A stretch of 64,000 bases of DNA, taken from contig NZ_JACHIF010000007.1 of assembly GCF_014203045.1 (NCBI RefSeq), forward strand, positions 186,001-250,000, written 5' to 3'. Position numbers and translations under genes: made by a program. Origin of the DNA: Prosthecobacter dejongeii. Its GTDB lineage: Bacteria > Verrucomicrobiota > Verrucomicrobiia > Verrucomicrobiales > Verrucomicrobiaceae. Of the stretch, positions 35,300 to 44,442 are shown piece by piece; position 1 is the stretch's first letter; each line of letters opens with the position of its first letter. The notes under the pieces were generated by a model. That model was not told the DNA's origin. It saw nothing but the letters and a program-made list of their open reading frames with translations, and searched no databases.

Positions 35300-36703
35300 T
35301 TAATAGCGGTAGTGGTCCGTCTTGTAAGGGCCATCAACAGGCACGCCGATGTAGTCGGCCTGGTCCTTGGAAAGGACGGTCAGCTTGACGCCGATCTTGG
35401 CCAGGTGCAGGCGGGCGACTTCTTCGTCCAGCTTCTTCGGCAGCACGGTCACGCCGATTGGGCGGCTGTCTTTGGTTTCCCAAAGCTCGATCTGGGCCAG
35501 CGTCTGGTTGGTGAAGCTGTTGCTCATCACGAAGCTCGGGTGGCCAGTGGCGCAGCCCAGGTTCACGAGACGGCCTTCAGCCAGCATGAAGATGCTGTTG
35601 CCAGCCGGGAAGGTGTACTTGTCTACCTGGGGCTTGATGTTCAGGCGCTTGACGTCCGTACGGGCGTTCAGCTTGTCCACCTGGATCTCGTTGTCGAAGT
35701 GACCGATGTTACAGACGATGGCTTGGTCCTTCATCTTCTCCATGTGCTCCAGGGTGATGATGTCCTTGTTGCCGGTGGTGGTGACGTAGATGTCGCCATA
35801 ACCAAGAGTGTCTTCGATCGGCATCACACGGTAGCCTTCCATGGCGGCCTGGAGGGCACACACAGGGTCGATTTCCGTCACGATGACCTGAGCGCCCATG
35901 CCGCGGAGAGCGGCTGCACAGCCTTTGCCCACGTCGCCATAACCGCAAACCACGCCGACTTTGCCGGCGATCATGACGTCTGTCGCGCGCTTGATGCCGT
36001 CCAGAAGGGACTCGCGGCAGCCGTAGAGGTTGTCGAACTTGGACTTGGTGACGCTGTCGTTGACGTTGATGGCCGGGAAGAGCAGCTTGCCTGCCTTCGC
36101 CATTTCATAGAGGCGATGCACGCCCGTGGTGGTCTCTTCGGACACGCCTTTGAGATCCTTGACGATCGTGTGGAAAATGCCAGGCTGGTTCTTGGCGATG
36201 TCCTTGAGGAGGTCCTTGATGACCTTCACTTCGTGGTTGTCCGAAGGGGTGTTGACCCAATCGTCACCGTTTTCCATTTCATAACCCTTGTGGATCAGGA
36301 GCGTGACGTCGCCGCCATCGTCCACGATCAGTTGTGGGCCTTTGTCTCCTGGGAAGATGATGGCTTTCCAGGTGCACCACCAGTACTCTTCCAGAGTTTC
36401 ACCCTTCCAGGCGAAAACAGGGGTGCCAGTAGCGGCGATGCCTGCAGCAGCATGATCCTGAGTGGAGAAAATATTGCAGGAAGCCCAGCGCACGTCAGCG
36501 CCCAGTTCCTTCAGCGTCTCGATGAGCACACCCGTCTGGATGGTCATGTGCAGGGAGCCGGTGATACGGACGCCAGCGAGGGGCTTCTTCGGGCCGTACT
36601 TCTCGCGGGTGGCCATAAGGCCGGGCATTTCGCTTTCCGCGATGTCGAGTTCCTTGCGGCCAAAATCGGCGAGGCCGATGTCTTTTACTTTATAGTCGGA
36701 CAT
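35300..36703 (-). CDS. ahcY: Adenosylhomocysteinase (S-adenosyl-L-homocysteine hydrolase)
   Basis: This enzyme reversibly splits S-adenosylhomocysteine into adenosine and homocysteine, clearing the inhibitor left by methyltransferases. The product has 467 residues. It shows the substrate domain ([18 protein letters not shown]), the NAD-binding loop [16 protein letters not shown] and the C-terminal KTDHYRY that reaches into the neighbouring NAD site. Codon use is visibly more biased than in neighbours, as expected for high expression; this bias also keeps the opposite strand open for almost 500 codons. Flanking signals are a promoter with a 24-bp palindrome upstream and a strong terminator downstream. 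Confidence 0.97.
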   Translation of the reverse strand: MSDYKVKDIGLADFGRKELDIAESEMPGLMATREKYGPKKPLAGVRITGSLHMTIQTGVLIETLKELGADVRWASCNIFSTQDHAAAGIAATGTPVFAWKGETLEEYWWCTWKAIIFPGDKGPQLIVDDGGDVTLLIHKGYEMENGDDWVNTPSDNHEVKVIKDLLKDIAKNQPGIFHTIVKDLKGVSEETTTGVHRLYEMAKAGKLLFPAINVNDSVTKSKFDNLYGCRESLLDGIKRATDVMIAGKVGVVCGYGDVGKGCAAALRGMGAQVIVTEIDPVCALQAAMEGYRVMPIEDTLGYGDIYVTTTGNKDIITLEHMEKMKDQAIVCNIGHFDNEIQVDKLNARTDVKRLNIKPQVDKYTFPAGNSIFMLAEGRLVNLGCATGHPSFVMSNSFTNQTLAQIELWETKDSRPIGVTVLPKKLDEEVARLHLAKIGVKLTVLSKDQADYIGVPVDGPYKTDHYRY

Positions 36704-36744
36704 GTGTGGTGTGTCGTGGTTCAGGTTTGAGATGAAAATAACAA

Positions 36745-36768
36745 ATCATCGCATCAAGATGCGTTGAT
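36745..36768. promoter_or_regulatory. 24-bp palindrome at the ahcY promoter, candidate operator
   Basis: ATCATCGCATC-AA-GATGCGTTGAT has 11-bp arms with a single mismatch. It overlaps the probable -10 region and the expected transcription start of ahcY. Dyads of this size at this place are typical of dimeric repressors; ArsR-type regulators of methionine-cycle genes would fit, but no regulator gene is adjacent. Confidence 0.5.
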
Positions 36769-36796
36769 ATGTTCCTGAGCGGAGGGCGAGTGTCAA
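36767..36796 (-). promoter_or_regulatory. ahcY promoter
   Basis: On the minus strand a perfect TTGACA (complement of 36791-36796) is followed after 17-18 bases by AACATA/ACATAT. The -10 is weak, and the adjoining palindrome begins inside it. Confidence 0.5.
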
Positions 36797-36840
36797 TCAA
36801 GGATTTTGACTTGTAACGGCTTCTATTTCGGCGCCTGCCG

Positions 36841-36878
36841 AAAACAAAAAACCACTCCCGGCGGACCCAGGAGTGGTT
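36841..36878 (-). terminator. Rho-independent terminator of the isomerase gene
   Basis: On the minus strand AACCACTCC pairs with GGAGTGGTT across an 11-base loop and is followed by TTTTTGTTTT. It lies 25 bases after the stop of the TIM-barrel isomerase gene. Confidence 0.85.
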
Positions 36879-36903
36879 CTTCAGTGATAGGATGCGGGCT
36901 GTA

Positions 36904-37719
36904 TTAAGCGCCCATCACTTCCTTCAAATAGCGGATGCTCTCACGGGCAATGTGCTGTGGGCCTGGTCGGTAATCGAAGACTTCGACCGAGAGGTAACCC
37001 TGGTAATCCACCTCGCGCAGCGCACCGATGATCGGTTCAAACTTCACCTCGCCCATGCCTGGGCCGAGAAGGTTTGGATCATTGGCATGGAAGTGGACAA
37101 ACCACTCCTTGCTATCGCGAATGATGTCGGGGATGGACTTGGCTTCATCACTCATGGCCTTCACGTCGAGGTGCAGCTTGCAACTCGGGTGATCCACCAT
37201 CTGGCAGAGGCGGATGGTTTCCTCAGCGGTATTGAGGAAGTTGGTTTCCTTTTTGCCCAGAGGTTCCATAGCGATGACCACGCCATACTTGCCTGCTTCT
37301 TCAGCCACTGCGCGCACGGAATCTGCTGCGCGCTTGAAGGCATCTTCATACTGCCATTCAGGCAAGGTGTTGCGGGCTTTTGGGCTACCCCAAACCATGA
37401 TACGACCGCCAGTCATGGCACAGAAACGAGCAAGGTGTTGGCCGAACTTAGCCGTCTCTTTACGCAACAGTGCATCGGGAGTGGTGATGTGGAACCAGGA
37501 AGGTTTAGTCAGCAGCCAGTGCAGGCCCAGAATTTCCAGGCCAAAGGAAGAGGCGATGCGGCTGAGGCGCAGGGCATCCGCTTCAGTGAGGTCGCGGGGA
37601 TCTTCCTTGAGGGTGAAGGGGGCTAGCTCCAGCGCGTGATAACCCGCGGCTGCGGCATCTTCACACACTTTTTCAAAAGGCCAGTCAGGATAGGTCTCGT
37701 TGCAGATGGCAAAGCGCAT
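36904..37719 (-). CDS. Sugar phosphate isomerase/epimerase (xylose isomerase-like TIM barrel)
   Basis: The product has 271 residues from the ATG at 37719, where the barrel's first strand begins (MRFAICNETYPDWPFEKVC); a longer frame adds 18 unrelated residues. It shows the family pattern AAAAGYHALELAPF, IAMEPLGKKETNF (metal-binding Glu), CKLHLDVKAMSDE, WFVHFHANDPN and YLSVEVFDYRPG. These acidic residues and His would bind a divalent metal. The family covers sugar epimerases, hydroxypyruvate isomerase and related enzymes. The gene just upstream is ADP-ribosylglycohydrolase-like and may share its transcript. Confidence 0.8.
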   Translation of the reverse strand: MRFAICNETYPDWPFEKVCEDAAAAGYHALELAPFTLKEDPRDLTEADALRLSRIASSFGLEILGLHWLLTKPSWFHITTPDALLRKETAKFGQHLARFCAMTGGRIMVWGSPKARNTLPEWQYEDAFKRAADSVRAVAEEAGKYGVVIAMEPLGKKETNFLNTAEETIRLCQMVDHPSCKLHLDVKAMSDEAKSIPDIIRDSKEWFVHFHANDPNLLGPGMGEVKFEPIIGALREVDYQGYLSVEVFDYRPGPQHIARESIRYLKEVMGA

Positions 37720-37779
37720 AGGGTGCGCAGACTGGAATGGAGGGGAGCAGGCGTCAACCTTGCTTTTGCCCATCGGACT

Positions 37780-38724
37780 TCAATCTCCAAGATGGGAAAA
37801 AAGTTGGTCCATGGCATTGGCAATGCGCTCATGCGCGGTCAGTTTTGCCAGCCAGGCCTGAGGTAGTGCCTCATAACCATGAACAGCCCCCAGCCACGCG
37901 CCGACCATGCTGGCGCGCCCGGCATTGTCTCCCCCCGCACGGACAGTGTTTAAGATCGCGTCCTCAAAGCTGTCTTGATGACGCCAGGCAGCGTGCAAGG
38001 CAGACGGGAAACTCTGCGGGAGGGGGCAGCTTTGGCCAAAGCGCCCAGTGGCGGTCACCACATCCAGCTCACGCAGCATGTAGGCAAACTCAAAGTAGTC
38101 GGAACCATCGCAACTCACTTCACGTGACTTGCGGGTGAGCTCGAAGGCTTCCCGAAAAGGCGTGCCCTGAAGGAGGGTGCGAAGCAGCACAGCACACGCA
38201 GCCGCACAGGCATCGGCGGTCGTGTGATTTTGCGTCACCAGGGTCAGCCGATGAATGGCATCCGCCATCGTGATGAACTCCTCTTTTCGGTAGGCGACCA
38301 CCACTGGGGCTAGCCGACTGACGGTGGCTAGCTGGTCATCATCGGCACCGTTTTGAAAATTGCCCGGTTGCTGCTGCAGGTGCTCCAATGTTTCACGGGT
38401 GGCATGGTCCCTGTAACTGCGACAGTTGGCGCTGCCAAAGAAGCTTTGAAAGCGCATGCCAAAGTCATTTTCGCGGAAGCGCCCCCCGCAGGCGGCCAGT
38501 GATTCCAGCAGCAGCAGGGCTGCATCGCCATAGTGGGTCTGATCGCCACTTTTCTTACCTTCATGGTAGTGGCCTTTGAGCGGTGTCTCAAAGCCATGGA
38601 CGCCTTGGGGAAACTTGCGCCCCATGTCTGCCAGATCATAGATCCAATGCGTGCCCAAGGCAGCAGCATCGCCGATAAATTGGCCCCAGAGAGCCCCACG
38701 AAGACTGGACAGAGATGCGTTCAC
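37780..38724 (-). CDS. ADP-ribosylglycohydrolase family protein with altered metal motifs
   Basis: The product has 314 residues and starts with GTG; MNASLSSLRGALWGQFIGDA is the normal family beginning. The all-helical ARH/DraG fold is supported by GALWGQFIGDAAALGTHW and RAGGDNAGRASMVGAWLGA. The usual metal-ligand patterns are changed: TDDTQ-type sequence reads GDQTHYGD, and GGDTDT reads GGDNAGR. Activity as a classical di-metal ADP-ribosyl hydrolase is therefore doubtful, and another hydrolytic function is possible. It lies just upstream of the TIM-barrel isomerase, perhaps in one operon. Confidence 0.7.
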   Translation of the reverse strand: MNASLSSLRGALWGQFIGDAAALGTHWIYDLADMGRKFPQGVHGFETPLKGHYHEGKKSGDQTHYGDAALLLLESLAACGGRFRENDFGMRFQSFFGSANCRSYRDHATRETLEHLQQQPGNFQNGADDDQLATVSRLAPVVVAYRKEEFITMADAIHRLTLVTQNHTTADACAAACAVLLRTLLQGTPFREAFELTRKSREVSCDGSDYFEFAYMLRELDVVTATGRFGQSCPLPQSFPSALHAAWRHQDSFEDAILNTVRAGGDNAGRASMVGAWLGAVHGYEALPQAWLAKLTAHERIANAMDQLFSHLGD

Positions 38725-38784
38725 GGTTCCAGTCTGTGCCTCACTTCCCCCGCCAGGGCAAGCCGGAACGTGTGAATGTTTCCC

Positions 38785-40980
38785 TCAGCGTGTGCTGGGG
38801 GAGACCCTGACGGCGCAATGCTTGTAGTTGGGCTGGCGGCTAAATGGATCCACCGCCCAATGGGTGAGTTGATTCACGCGGGGATCATGCATAGGAAGAA
38901 AGACCTGGCCCTGGCAGACACCAGGAGAAATGCGCGCCTTCATTGTCAGGGAAGCACGGCGAGACTCCACCATCACCACCGACATGTCGCGGATGTTCAA
39001 TTGGCGGGCATCCTCGGGATGGATGTCCAGAAACAACTCTGCCGGTGCCAGTTTGCGCAGCACTTCAGATTTGGCGGTGCGTGTCTCCGTATGCCACTGG
39101 GCGCTGGTGCCACGGCCTGTGATGAGGATGAGCGGAAAGTCTGCATCTGGCAGTTCCGGCGGTGGGACTGTAGGGTCAAAGATGAAGCGTGCACGTTGAT
39201 CGGGTGTGAAAAACCGACCGTCGGCAAAGAGTCGGCGTTCCGTGGCAAAACCGGGAGCCGCAGCATCCGTAACTTTCAGAGGCCACTGGATGCCGCCGCT
39301 TTTCTCAATCATCGCATAATCCTGGATCCCCGAAATTTCACAGGGCTGATCCTGGGTGCATCGTTTGAGGATCTGAAACACAGCTTCAGGGGAGGTCCAT
39401 TCGGAGAAGAGATCGCCCAGCCCCCAGGCATGGGCGATGAGCCGGAAGATGCGGAAATCGCTGAGGGCCTGGCCGGGCGCACGGCGCACCTGGCGACTGA
39501 AGCCAATGCGACGTTCCGAATTGATGAAGGTCCCATCCTTTTCGCCCCAAGCGGCGGCGGGTAGAAATAGGTGGGCCTGCCGGGCGGTCTCCGTGGTACC
39601 ATACATGTCCTGAACGACGAAAAAATCCAGTTTGGAGAGCAGGTTGTTGAAACGTTTTTGGTTAATCCAAGAGTGGCTGGGGTTGGTGGCAATGATCCAC
39701 AGTGCCTTGATTTTTCCGGACTCAATGCCCTCAAGGATCTGGTCATAAGCGAGGCTCGGCTGGTCCGGTATGCGTTCGACGGGAAAGCCCATGGCCTCGG
39801 CAATTTTCGCCCGGTGAGCGGGGTTTTTGAAATCGTGACCACCGATGAGGTTGGTGGTGTTTGAAAACAACCGCGATCCCATCGCATTGCATTGGCCGGT
39901 GATCGAATTCGCCCCAGTGCCGGGCTTGCCAATGTTGCCCGTCATCAGGGCCAGATTGATGATGGCCTGGGCGGTGCGGGTGGCCTGGTGGCTTTGGTTT
40001 ACCCCCATGGTCCACCAGAAGGAAACCCTCGGCGTGCCTGCGCGGATGGTATCCGCAAAGCATTGCAACTGGGCCACGGTGAGCCCTGTTGCTGCCGCGA
40101 CTGACTCAGGTGTGTAAGCCTGGACAAATGTGGAAAACTCCTCAAAGCCGGTGGTGCTTTCGCTCACGAATTGAGTATCCACTGCCCCCTCACGGATCAG
40201 CAGATGCGCGATGCCGTAGAGGAGGGTGAGATCGCTTTTCGGTTGGATGGCGTAATGCTGGGTGGCAGCCATGGCCGTCTCCGTCGTACGTGGGTCCACA
40301 ACGATGATCTGGGGCTGGCGTTTGTTGCGTAGCACCCGCTGCCACATGATGGGGTGGGCGATGCAGGGATTGGCCCCGATGAAGACCATGACATCGCTTT
40401 CCTCAAAATCGGCATAGGTGAAGGGTGGGGCATCAAAGCCGAAGCTCTCTTTGTATGCCGTCACTGCCGTGGCCATGCACTGGCGCGTATTGCCATCGCC
40501 ATGGATCAGGCCCATGCCGAATTTCGTCAGGCTCCCCAGGAAGGCCATTTCCTCACACATCATCTGCCCCGTGCTGATGAATGCGGCAGATCCAGGTCCA
40601 TGCTGGTCCAGCACCCCCTTCATCTTTTCACAAAAGACGTTCATCGCCGTCTGCCAATCCACTGGTTGGCCATGCAGCAGGGGGGTGGTGGCGCGGTCCG
40701 CAGCATCCAGAGGCGTCAGCGCCTCCCAGCCTTTGGGACAGGCGGTGCCGAGGTTCACCGGATAGTCCGGATCTGGCGTTGCATTGATAGCCACTCCATC
40801 TTTGAGATGCAGCTTCAAACCGCAGCCCGTGGAGCAAAAACCACAGATCGATTTGGCCGTGCCATTTGGCTGAAGACGGCGCGGCAGTTGCCCTAAACCA
40901 AATCGTGCCGGATCACGAACAAGATCCTCTGTGAGAGGACCATTCCATTCGCGAAAGGTTGGGGCGGGGAGAGTGAACAT
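38785..40980 (-). CDS. nasA: Assimilatory nitrate reductase, molybdopterin catalytic subunit
   Basis: This enzyme reduces nitrate to nitrite in the cytoplasm with Mo-bis-MGD. The product has 731 residues. One 4Fe-4S cluster is bound by Cys46, Cys49, Cys53 and Cys81 ([12 protein letters not shown] and TACPKGW). The molybdopterin regions are recognisable ([46 protein letters not shown]). Cys in [13 protein letters not shown] is the probable Mo ligand of the NapA/NasA branch. There is no Tat signal, so it is cytoplasmic. It is last in the nitrate operon, six bases after a DmsB-DmsC fusion, which is its likely electron donor in place of the usual ferredoxin or NADH subunit. Confidence 0.9.
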   Translation of the reverse strand: MFTLPAPTFREWNGPLTEDLVRDPARFGLGQLPRRLQPNGTAKSICGFCSTGCGLKLHLKDGVAINATPDPDYPVNLGTACPKGWEALTPLDAADRATTPLLHGQPVDWQTAMNVFCEKMKGVLDQHGPGSAAFISTGQMMCEEMAFLGSLTKFGMGLIHGDGNTRQCMATAVTAYKESFGFDAPPFTYADFEESDVMVFIGANPCIAHPIMWQRVLRNKRQPQIIVVDPRTTETAMAATQHYAIQPKSDLTLLYGIAHLLIREGAVDTQFVSESTTGFEEFSTFVQAYTPESVAAATGLTVAQLQCFADTIRAGTPRVSFWWTMGVNQSHQATRTAQAIINLALMTGNIGKPGTGANSITGQCNAMGSRLFSNTTNLIGGHDFKNPAHRAKIAEAMGFPVERIPDQPSLAYDQILEGIESGKIKALWIIATNPSHSWINQKRFNNLLSKLDFFVVQDMYGTTETARQAHLFLPAAAWGEKDGTFINSERRIGFSRQVRRAPGQALSDFRIFRLIAHAWGLGDLFSEWTSPEAVFQILKRCTQDQPCEISGIQDYAMIEKSGGIQWPLKVTDAAAPGFATERRLFADGRFFTPDQRARFIFDPTVPPPELPDADFPLILITGRGTSAQWHTETRTAKSEVLRKLAPAELFLDIHPEDARQLNIRDMSVVMVESRRASLTMKARISPGVCQGQVFLPMHDPRVNQLTHWAVDPFSRQPNYKHCAVRVSPSTR

Positions 40981-40985
40981 GACTT

Positions 40986-42614
40986 TCAGTTTCCTGGCAT
41001 TTTCGAGCCTGCCGCAGCGGTGAAGAAATAGCGCCGCTCAATCAGCTGGCTGGTAAAAGTCAGCAGCAGAGATAAAGGTAGCAGCCAGCGGAATGAGGCA
41101 CCTGCGGCGAGGGTTACGGGAATGACAAGGCCAGTAAGGATCAGCAGGATACCCCGCACTTCGATGTGCATGCGCAAATGCTTGTGAAGAATGCTGGCTG
41201 AGCGATGCCAGGAAGATTCCTCATCTTCCAAAGCCCGCCAATAGCGAGACATTTCCCAGATGGAAAGCGACCATCGAAACAACAAGGTTGCTGGCATAGC
41301 CCAGGTGACCGCTGGATGGCCTAACCAACTCCAGGTCACGGCGCAAAGACCCGCACCAAGCACCAGCATGGTTCCCAGGAACTTACCCGCTGTCAGCGGC
41401 AGGGCCCAGAAGGGCCGCCGAGTATCCACATAAACCATGACGGAGCACAGCACCGCTGCCAAGGCTGCGCCGGCTGTGCCCGTGACGGCCAAGCGCAACC
41501 ACTCAGGATTGCTCAACCACCAAGTGGCGGCGATCGCGATGCCACCGGCGGGCAGTGCACCGAAGGCCAGGATCTCGCGGGAAAGCCAGGATTTTTTCCA
41601 CCCCATGAAGGCTCTCCAGGCTTTTAGCGGCTGCCCTAGATGCAGCACGCTGAGTGCGATGCCAATGAGCCCAAAAAAGAGAGCTGCGGCGGAAGTGATG
41701 GCGGCTTGGTCGGGCGAAAGAACCCCGGCCCACATGGCGGTCGCACACCCGATGAATGCACCCGCGCTCATTTGGGTGAGCACCAGCATCCAGGCCAGGG
41801 GATCGTGGCCATGGTCTAGCTCCAACCGCGCACTGTCCGCCGCGCGTGCGTGATCAGGCAGTGGCTTGCTGCTGATGTAACGTGTCGCTGGACGTGTGTA
41901 TCCGGAATCATGCGCCCCCGCGAGGATACTGCCAAAGACGGGGATCGATTCCACCTTCAAGGTCTTGATCTTGATCGCCTCATTCGGGCATGCCTGTACA
42001 CAGGCGGGGGCCTCACCTTCTGCCAGGCGCCCCTGGCACATATCGCATTTGCGTACGATGCCACGCTTGAGGTTAAACTTGGGTACATCGTAAGGGCACT
42101 TGAGGATGCAGTAGCTGCAACCTATGCATTGATCATCCAGATGGCGAACGATGCCTGTGATGGGGTCTTTGTCGTATGCCAAAACGGGGCACCCATTCAA
42201 ACATGCTGGGTCAGCGCAGTGATGACAGGCGGTGGTGACTGTTTGTAGATAAGGTTTTTTCCGGGTGCCTACGAGCAGCCCCATATCTCGCCAGCTTTCA
42301 TTGTCGTCTAGCCCATTGAGCGAATGGCAGGCAGTTACACAGGCCTTGCACCCTGTGCAAGCATCCAGGTTAACTTCAAATGAGTATTGCTCATCGGTCT
42401 GCGGCTGGCTCAGAGGAATAAGGTGGGCAAAGCGTTTTGCTGGAGTGTCTTGATCATGCGCTTTTGAAAAGACTGCCACGGGAGTGCGTAGGCACTGCTG
42501 TTCTTCCAGCAAGTTTTCCAATAACAAGCTATCTAGAAGTGACGATTTATGCGCGTCGTTCCCGCTGGTTGCTTGGCTGCTTCCAATACCGGGTTGATCG
42601 AGATCATAAATCAT
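40986..42614 (-). CDS. Fused DmsB-DmsC: four-cluster ferredoxin with membrane anchor
   Basis: The product has 542 residues from the ATG at 42614; a TTG seven codons upstream is possible. Residues about 80-215 hold sixteen cysteines in four groups (from [11 protein letters not shown] to CVQACP), so four 4Fe-4S clusters as in DmsB/NarH-type subunits. Residues about 272-535 are a DmsC/NrfD-like membrane anchor with around eight helices, which would oxidise quinol. The expected flow is quinol to anchor to clusters to NasA. The first 80 residues are unlike DmsB and unassigned. It lies between nirA and nasA in one transcript. Confidence 0.85.
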   Translation of the reverse strand: MIYDLDQPGIGSSQATSGNDAHKSSLLDSLLLENLLEEQQCLRTPVAVFSKAHDQDTPAKRFAHLIPLSQPQTDEQYSFEVNLDACTGCKACVTACHSLNGLDDNESWRDMGLLVGTRKKPYLQTVTTACHHCADPACLNGCPVLAYDKDPITGIVRHLDDQCIGCSYCILKCPYDVPKFNLKRGIVRKCDMCQGRLAEGEAPACVQACPNEAIKIKTLKVESIPVFGSILAGAHDSGYTRPATRYISSKPLPDHARAADSARLELDHGHDPLAWMLVLTQMSAGAFIGCATAMWAGVLSPDQAAITSAAALFFGLIGIALSVLHLGQPLKAWRAFMGWKKSWLSREILAFGALPAGGIAIAATWWLSNPEWLRLAVTGTAGAALAAVLCSVMVYVDTRRPFWALPLTAGKFLGTMLVLGAGLCAVTWSWLGHPAVTWAMPATLLFRWSLSIWEMSRYWRALEDEESSWHRSASILHKHLRMHIEVRGILLILTGLVIPVTLAAGASFRWLLPLSLLLTFTSQLIERRYFFTAAAGSKMPGN

Positions 42615-42641
42615 AAGTCTTAAATCTTCACTCAAGCACGG

Positions 42642-44393
42642 TTACTCTTCGCAAAAAATCTCCTGTAACTGGCCCACAGTGTGGCGATTGCAGAAGGCGT
42701 GGAAGCTTTCCTCTGGAGAGCGTTTTTTGAGGAAGCCTTTTAGCATGGTTTCCAGAGTGGTGCCGAGGGATTCAAAAGGCACACCGCTGAATATTTGTCG
42801 GCCAATTTTACGATTCTCACCAAAGCCGCCTCCAACGGTGATGTGGTAGCCTTCTCCTGAGTCAGATTTCACCTTCGTGCCTAACAGGCCAATGTCCCCC
42901 ATGAAATGCTGAGCGCAGGAGTGGGCACAACCTGTGAAGTGAATGTTGACTGGATTGTCCAACTTCACTCGTTTGTCCAAATACTCCATCATCGCGATCG
43001 CATGTCCTTTGGTATCACTAGCAGCAAACTTGCAGTAACGATTTCCCGTGCAGGCCACGAACCCGCTTTTGACGTTTGATTGCTCGCAAGGAAATCCCAG
43101 TTTTCTTAAAGACTTAGCCAGGGTGGCGGCATAGGCTGACTTTACGTTGGGAATGATGAAGTTTTGCCAAACTGTGAGGCGTACTTCACCGGAACCATAG
43201 CTCTCAGCGAGATCGGCGATACGCTCCATCTGTTTGGCTGTCATTTGGCCTACTGGCACTGTGGCTCCAACGTAAACGAGGTCTTCCTGTTTCTGGGCGA
43301 AGATCCCTACGTGGGAGTGTCCTTGTTGGGTAAAGCTGCGCCTTTCCTGGATGGCCGATTCTGGTGAGAGGCAGGTAAGTTTGAAGGGCAAAAATGTTTC
43401 GGTTTCTGTCAATACACCATTCAGTCCCATGCCTTCGACGACGTATTTGAAGCGTGCTTTTTTCCGGTTGGTCCTGTCACCATGCTTGATGAATACTCTC
43501 AGCAAAGCCACCATGACATCATTGAGTTGCTCGGGTTTGACAATCACTCCCCAATCGCTGGCGAAAGTTTGATGTCCAGTGACTCCACCAAGCGCAATGC
43601 GAAAATATACACCAGGTTCGATGCCATCGTTGTTCTCCCCAATCTTCACCGCGCTGGCTCCGATGTCGTTGGTGTCTTCCACAGCACTGATGAGCCCACC
43701 GCCGTCATAAGCAATGTTGAATTTGCGAGGTAGATCGTAGAACTCCTTGGAGGCGATGATCAGTGTGGCCAGCTCATTCACCAGAGGTCGCACATCAATG
43801 ATTTCATGTGGATCATAACCCGCGCATGGATTCATGGTAATGTTGCGAATGTTGTCAGCACCTGCGCCTTTAGAATGAAGTCCGCAGGACTGAATGCGGC
43901 GCAGTACTTCAGGGCAGTTTTTGGGCTCAATGAGGCGGATTTGGAAATTGTTCCGCGTCGTGATTTGGATGTAGCCACTGGTCAGTTCATGGGTGATTGC
44001 AGCTAATTCCCGTAACTGGTAGCTTTTCACAACTCCTCCGGGTATACGCAGGCGGCACATGTACCCGTCCTTCACGGGATTGAGCCAAAAAAGCCCGTTC
44101 CATTTGTAACGAAAAATGGATTCAGGTTCAGGTTTAGCATTCCAACGAGCATCCATCACGAGTTGCTCAATGGCATCGAAAGGGTGCAACTCACGTTTGA
44201 TGCGTTCCTCCTTGGTTAAGTCTTCTAATGCAGGGCCTTCAGGCACTGTAGGCTTTGCTGCAGAAGTTCCCGAAAGATCGGCAAACGAGACGCCTCCAGC
44301 AGTGACCCCGGCAAAAAAGCCTTCAAGGTAACGCTGCTGTTCAGCGGAGAAGTTTTTATCTGCCGAGAGCGAAGGAATAGCTAGAGTGGTCAT
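42642..44393 (-). CDS. nirA: Siroheme nitrite reductase (NirA family)
   Basis: It performs the six-electron reduction of nitrite to ammonium with siroheme and a 4Fe-4S cluster. The product has 583 residues. Cluster and siroheme ligands are CTGNRYCKFA near residue 444 and CAHSCAQ near 486, with the substrate Arg/Lys regions in both half-repeats (TTRNNFQIRLI and WQNFIIPNV). Members of this family can also reduce sulfite; the flanking nitrate genes favour nitrite. The N-terminus (FSAEQQRYLEGFFAGV) closely resembles that of the diflavin protein encoded just upstream, its likely electron donor. Confidence 0.88.
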   Translation of the reverse strand: MTTLAIPSLSADKNFSAEQQRYLEGFFAGVTAGGVSFADLSGTSAAKPTVPEGPALEDLTKEERIKRELHPFDAIEQLVMDARWNAKPEPESIFRYKWNGLFWLNPVKDGYMCRLRIPGGVVKSYQLRELAAITHELTSGYIQITTRNNFQIRLIEPKNCPEVLRRIQSCGLHSKGAGADNIRNITMNPCAGYDPHEIIDVRPLVNELATLIIASKEFYDLPRKFNIAYDGGGLISAVEDTNDIGASAVKIGENNDGIEPGVYFRIALGGVTGHQTFASDWGVIVKPEQLNDVMVALLRVFIKHGDRTNRKKARFKYVVEGMGLNGVLTETETFLPFKLTCLSPESAIQERRSFTQQGHSHVGIFAQKQEDLVYVGATVPVGQMTAKQMERIADLAESYGSGEVRLTVWQNFIIPNVKSAYAATLAKSLRKLGFPCEQSNVKSGFVACTGNRYCKFAASDTKGHAIAMMEYLDKRVKLDNPVNIHFTGCAHSCAQHFMGDIGLLGTKVKSDSGEGYHITVGGGFGENRKIGRQIFSGVPFESLGTTLETMLKGFLKKRSPEESFHAFCNRHTVGQLQEIFCEE

Positions 44394-44442
44394 AGCGGTA
44401 AAAGTAAGGGATGCTTTTGGGAAACGGCCTTTGGCGGAGGCT

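Noticed and set aside
35270-36730. A 486-codon open frame on the plus strand opposite ahcY
   Set aside because: It lies fully antisense to a highly conserved, strongly codon-biased gene. Its translation is a Val/Asp/His-rich string typical of a reverse-complement shadow, with no family features and no ribosome-binding site.
36704-36830. SAH riboswitch before ahcY
   Set aside because: The conserved core of that RNA was not recognisable. The region is better explained by a promoter with a palindromic protein site.
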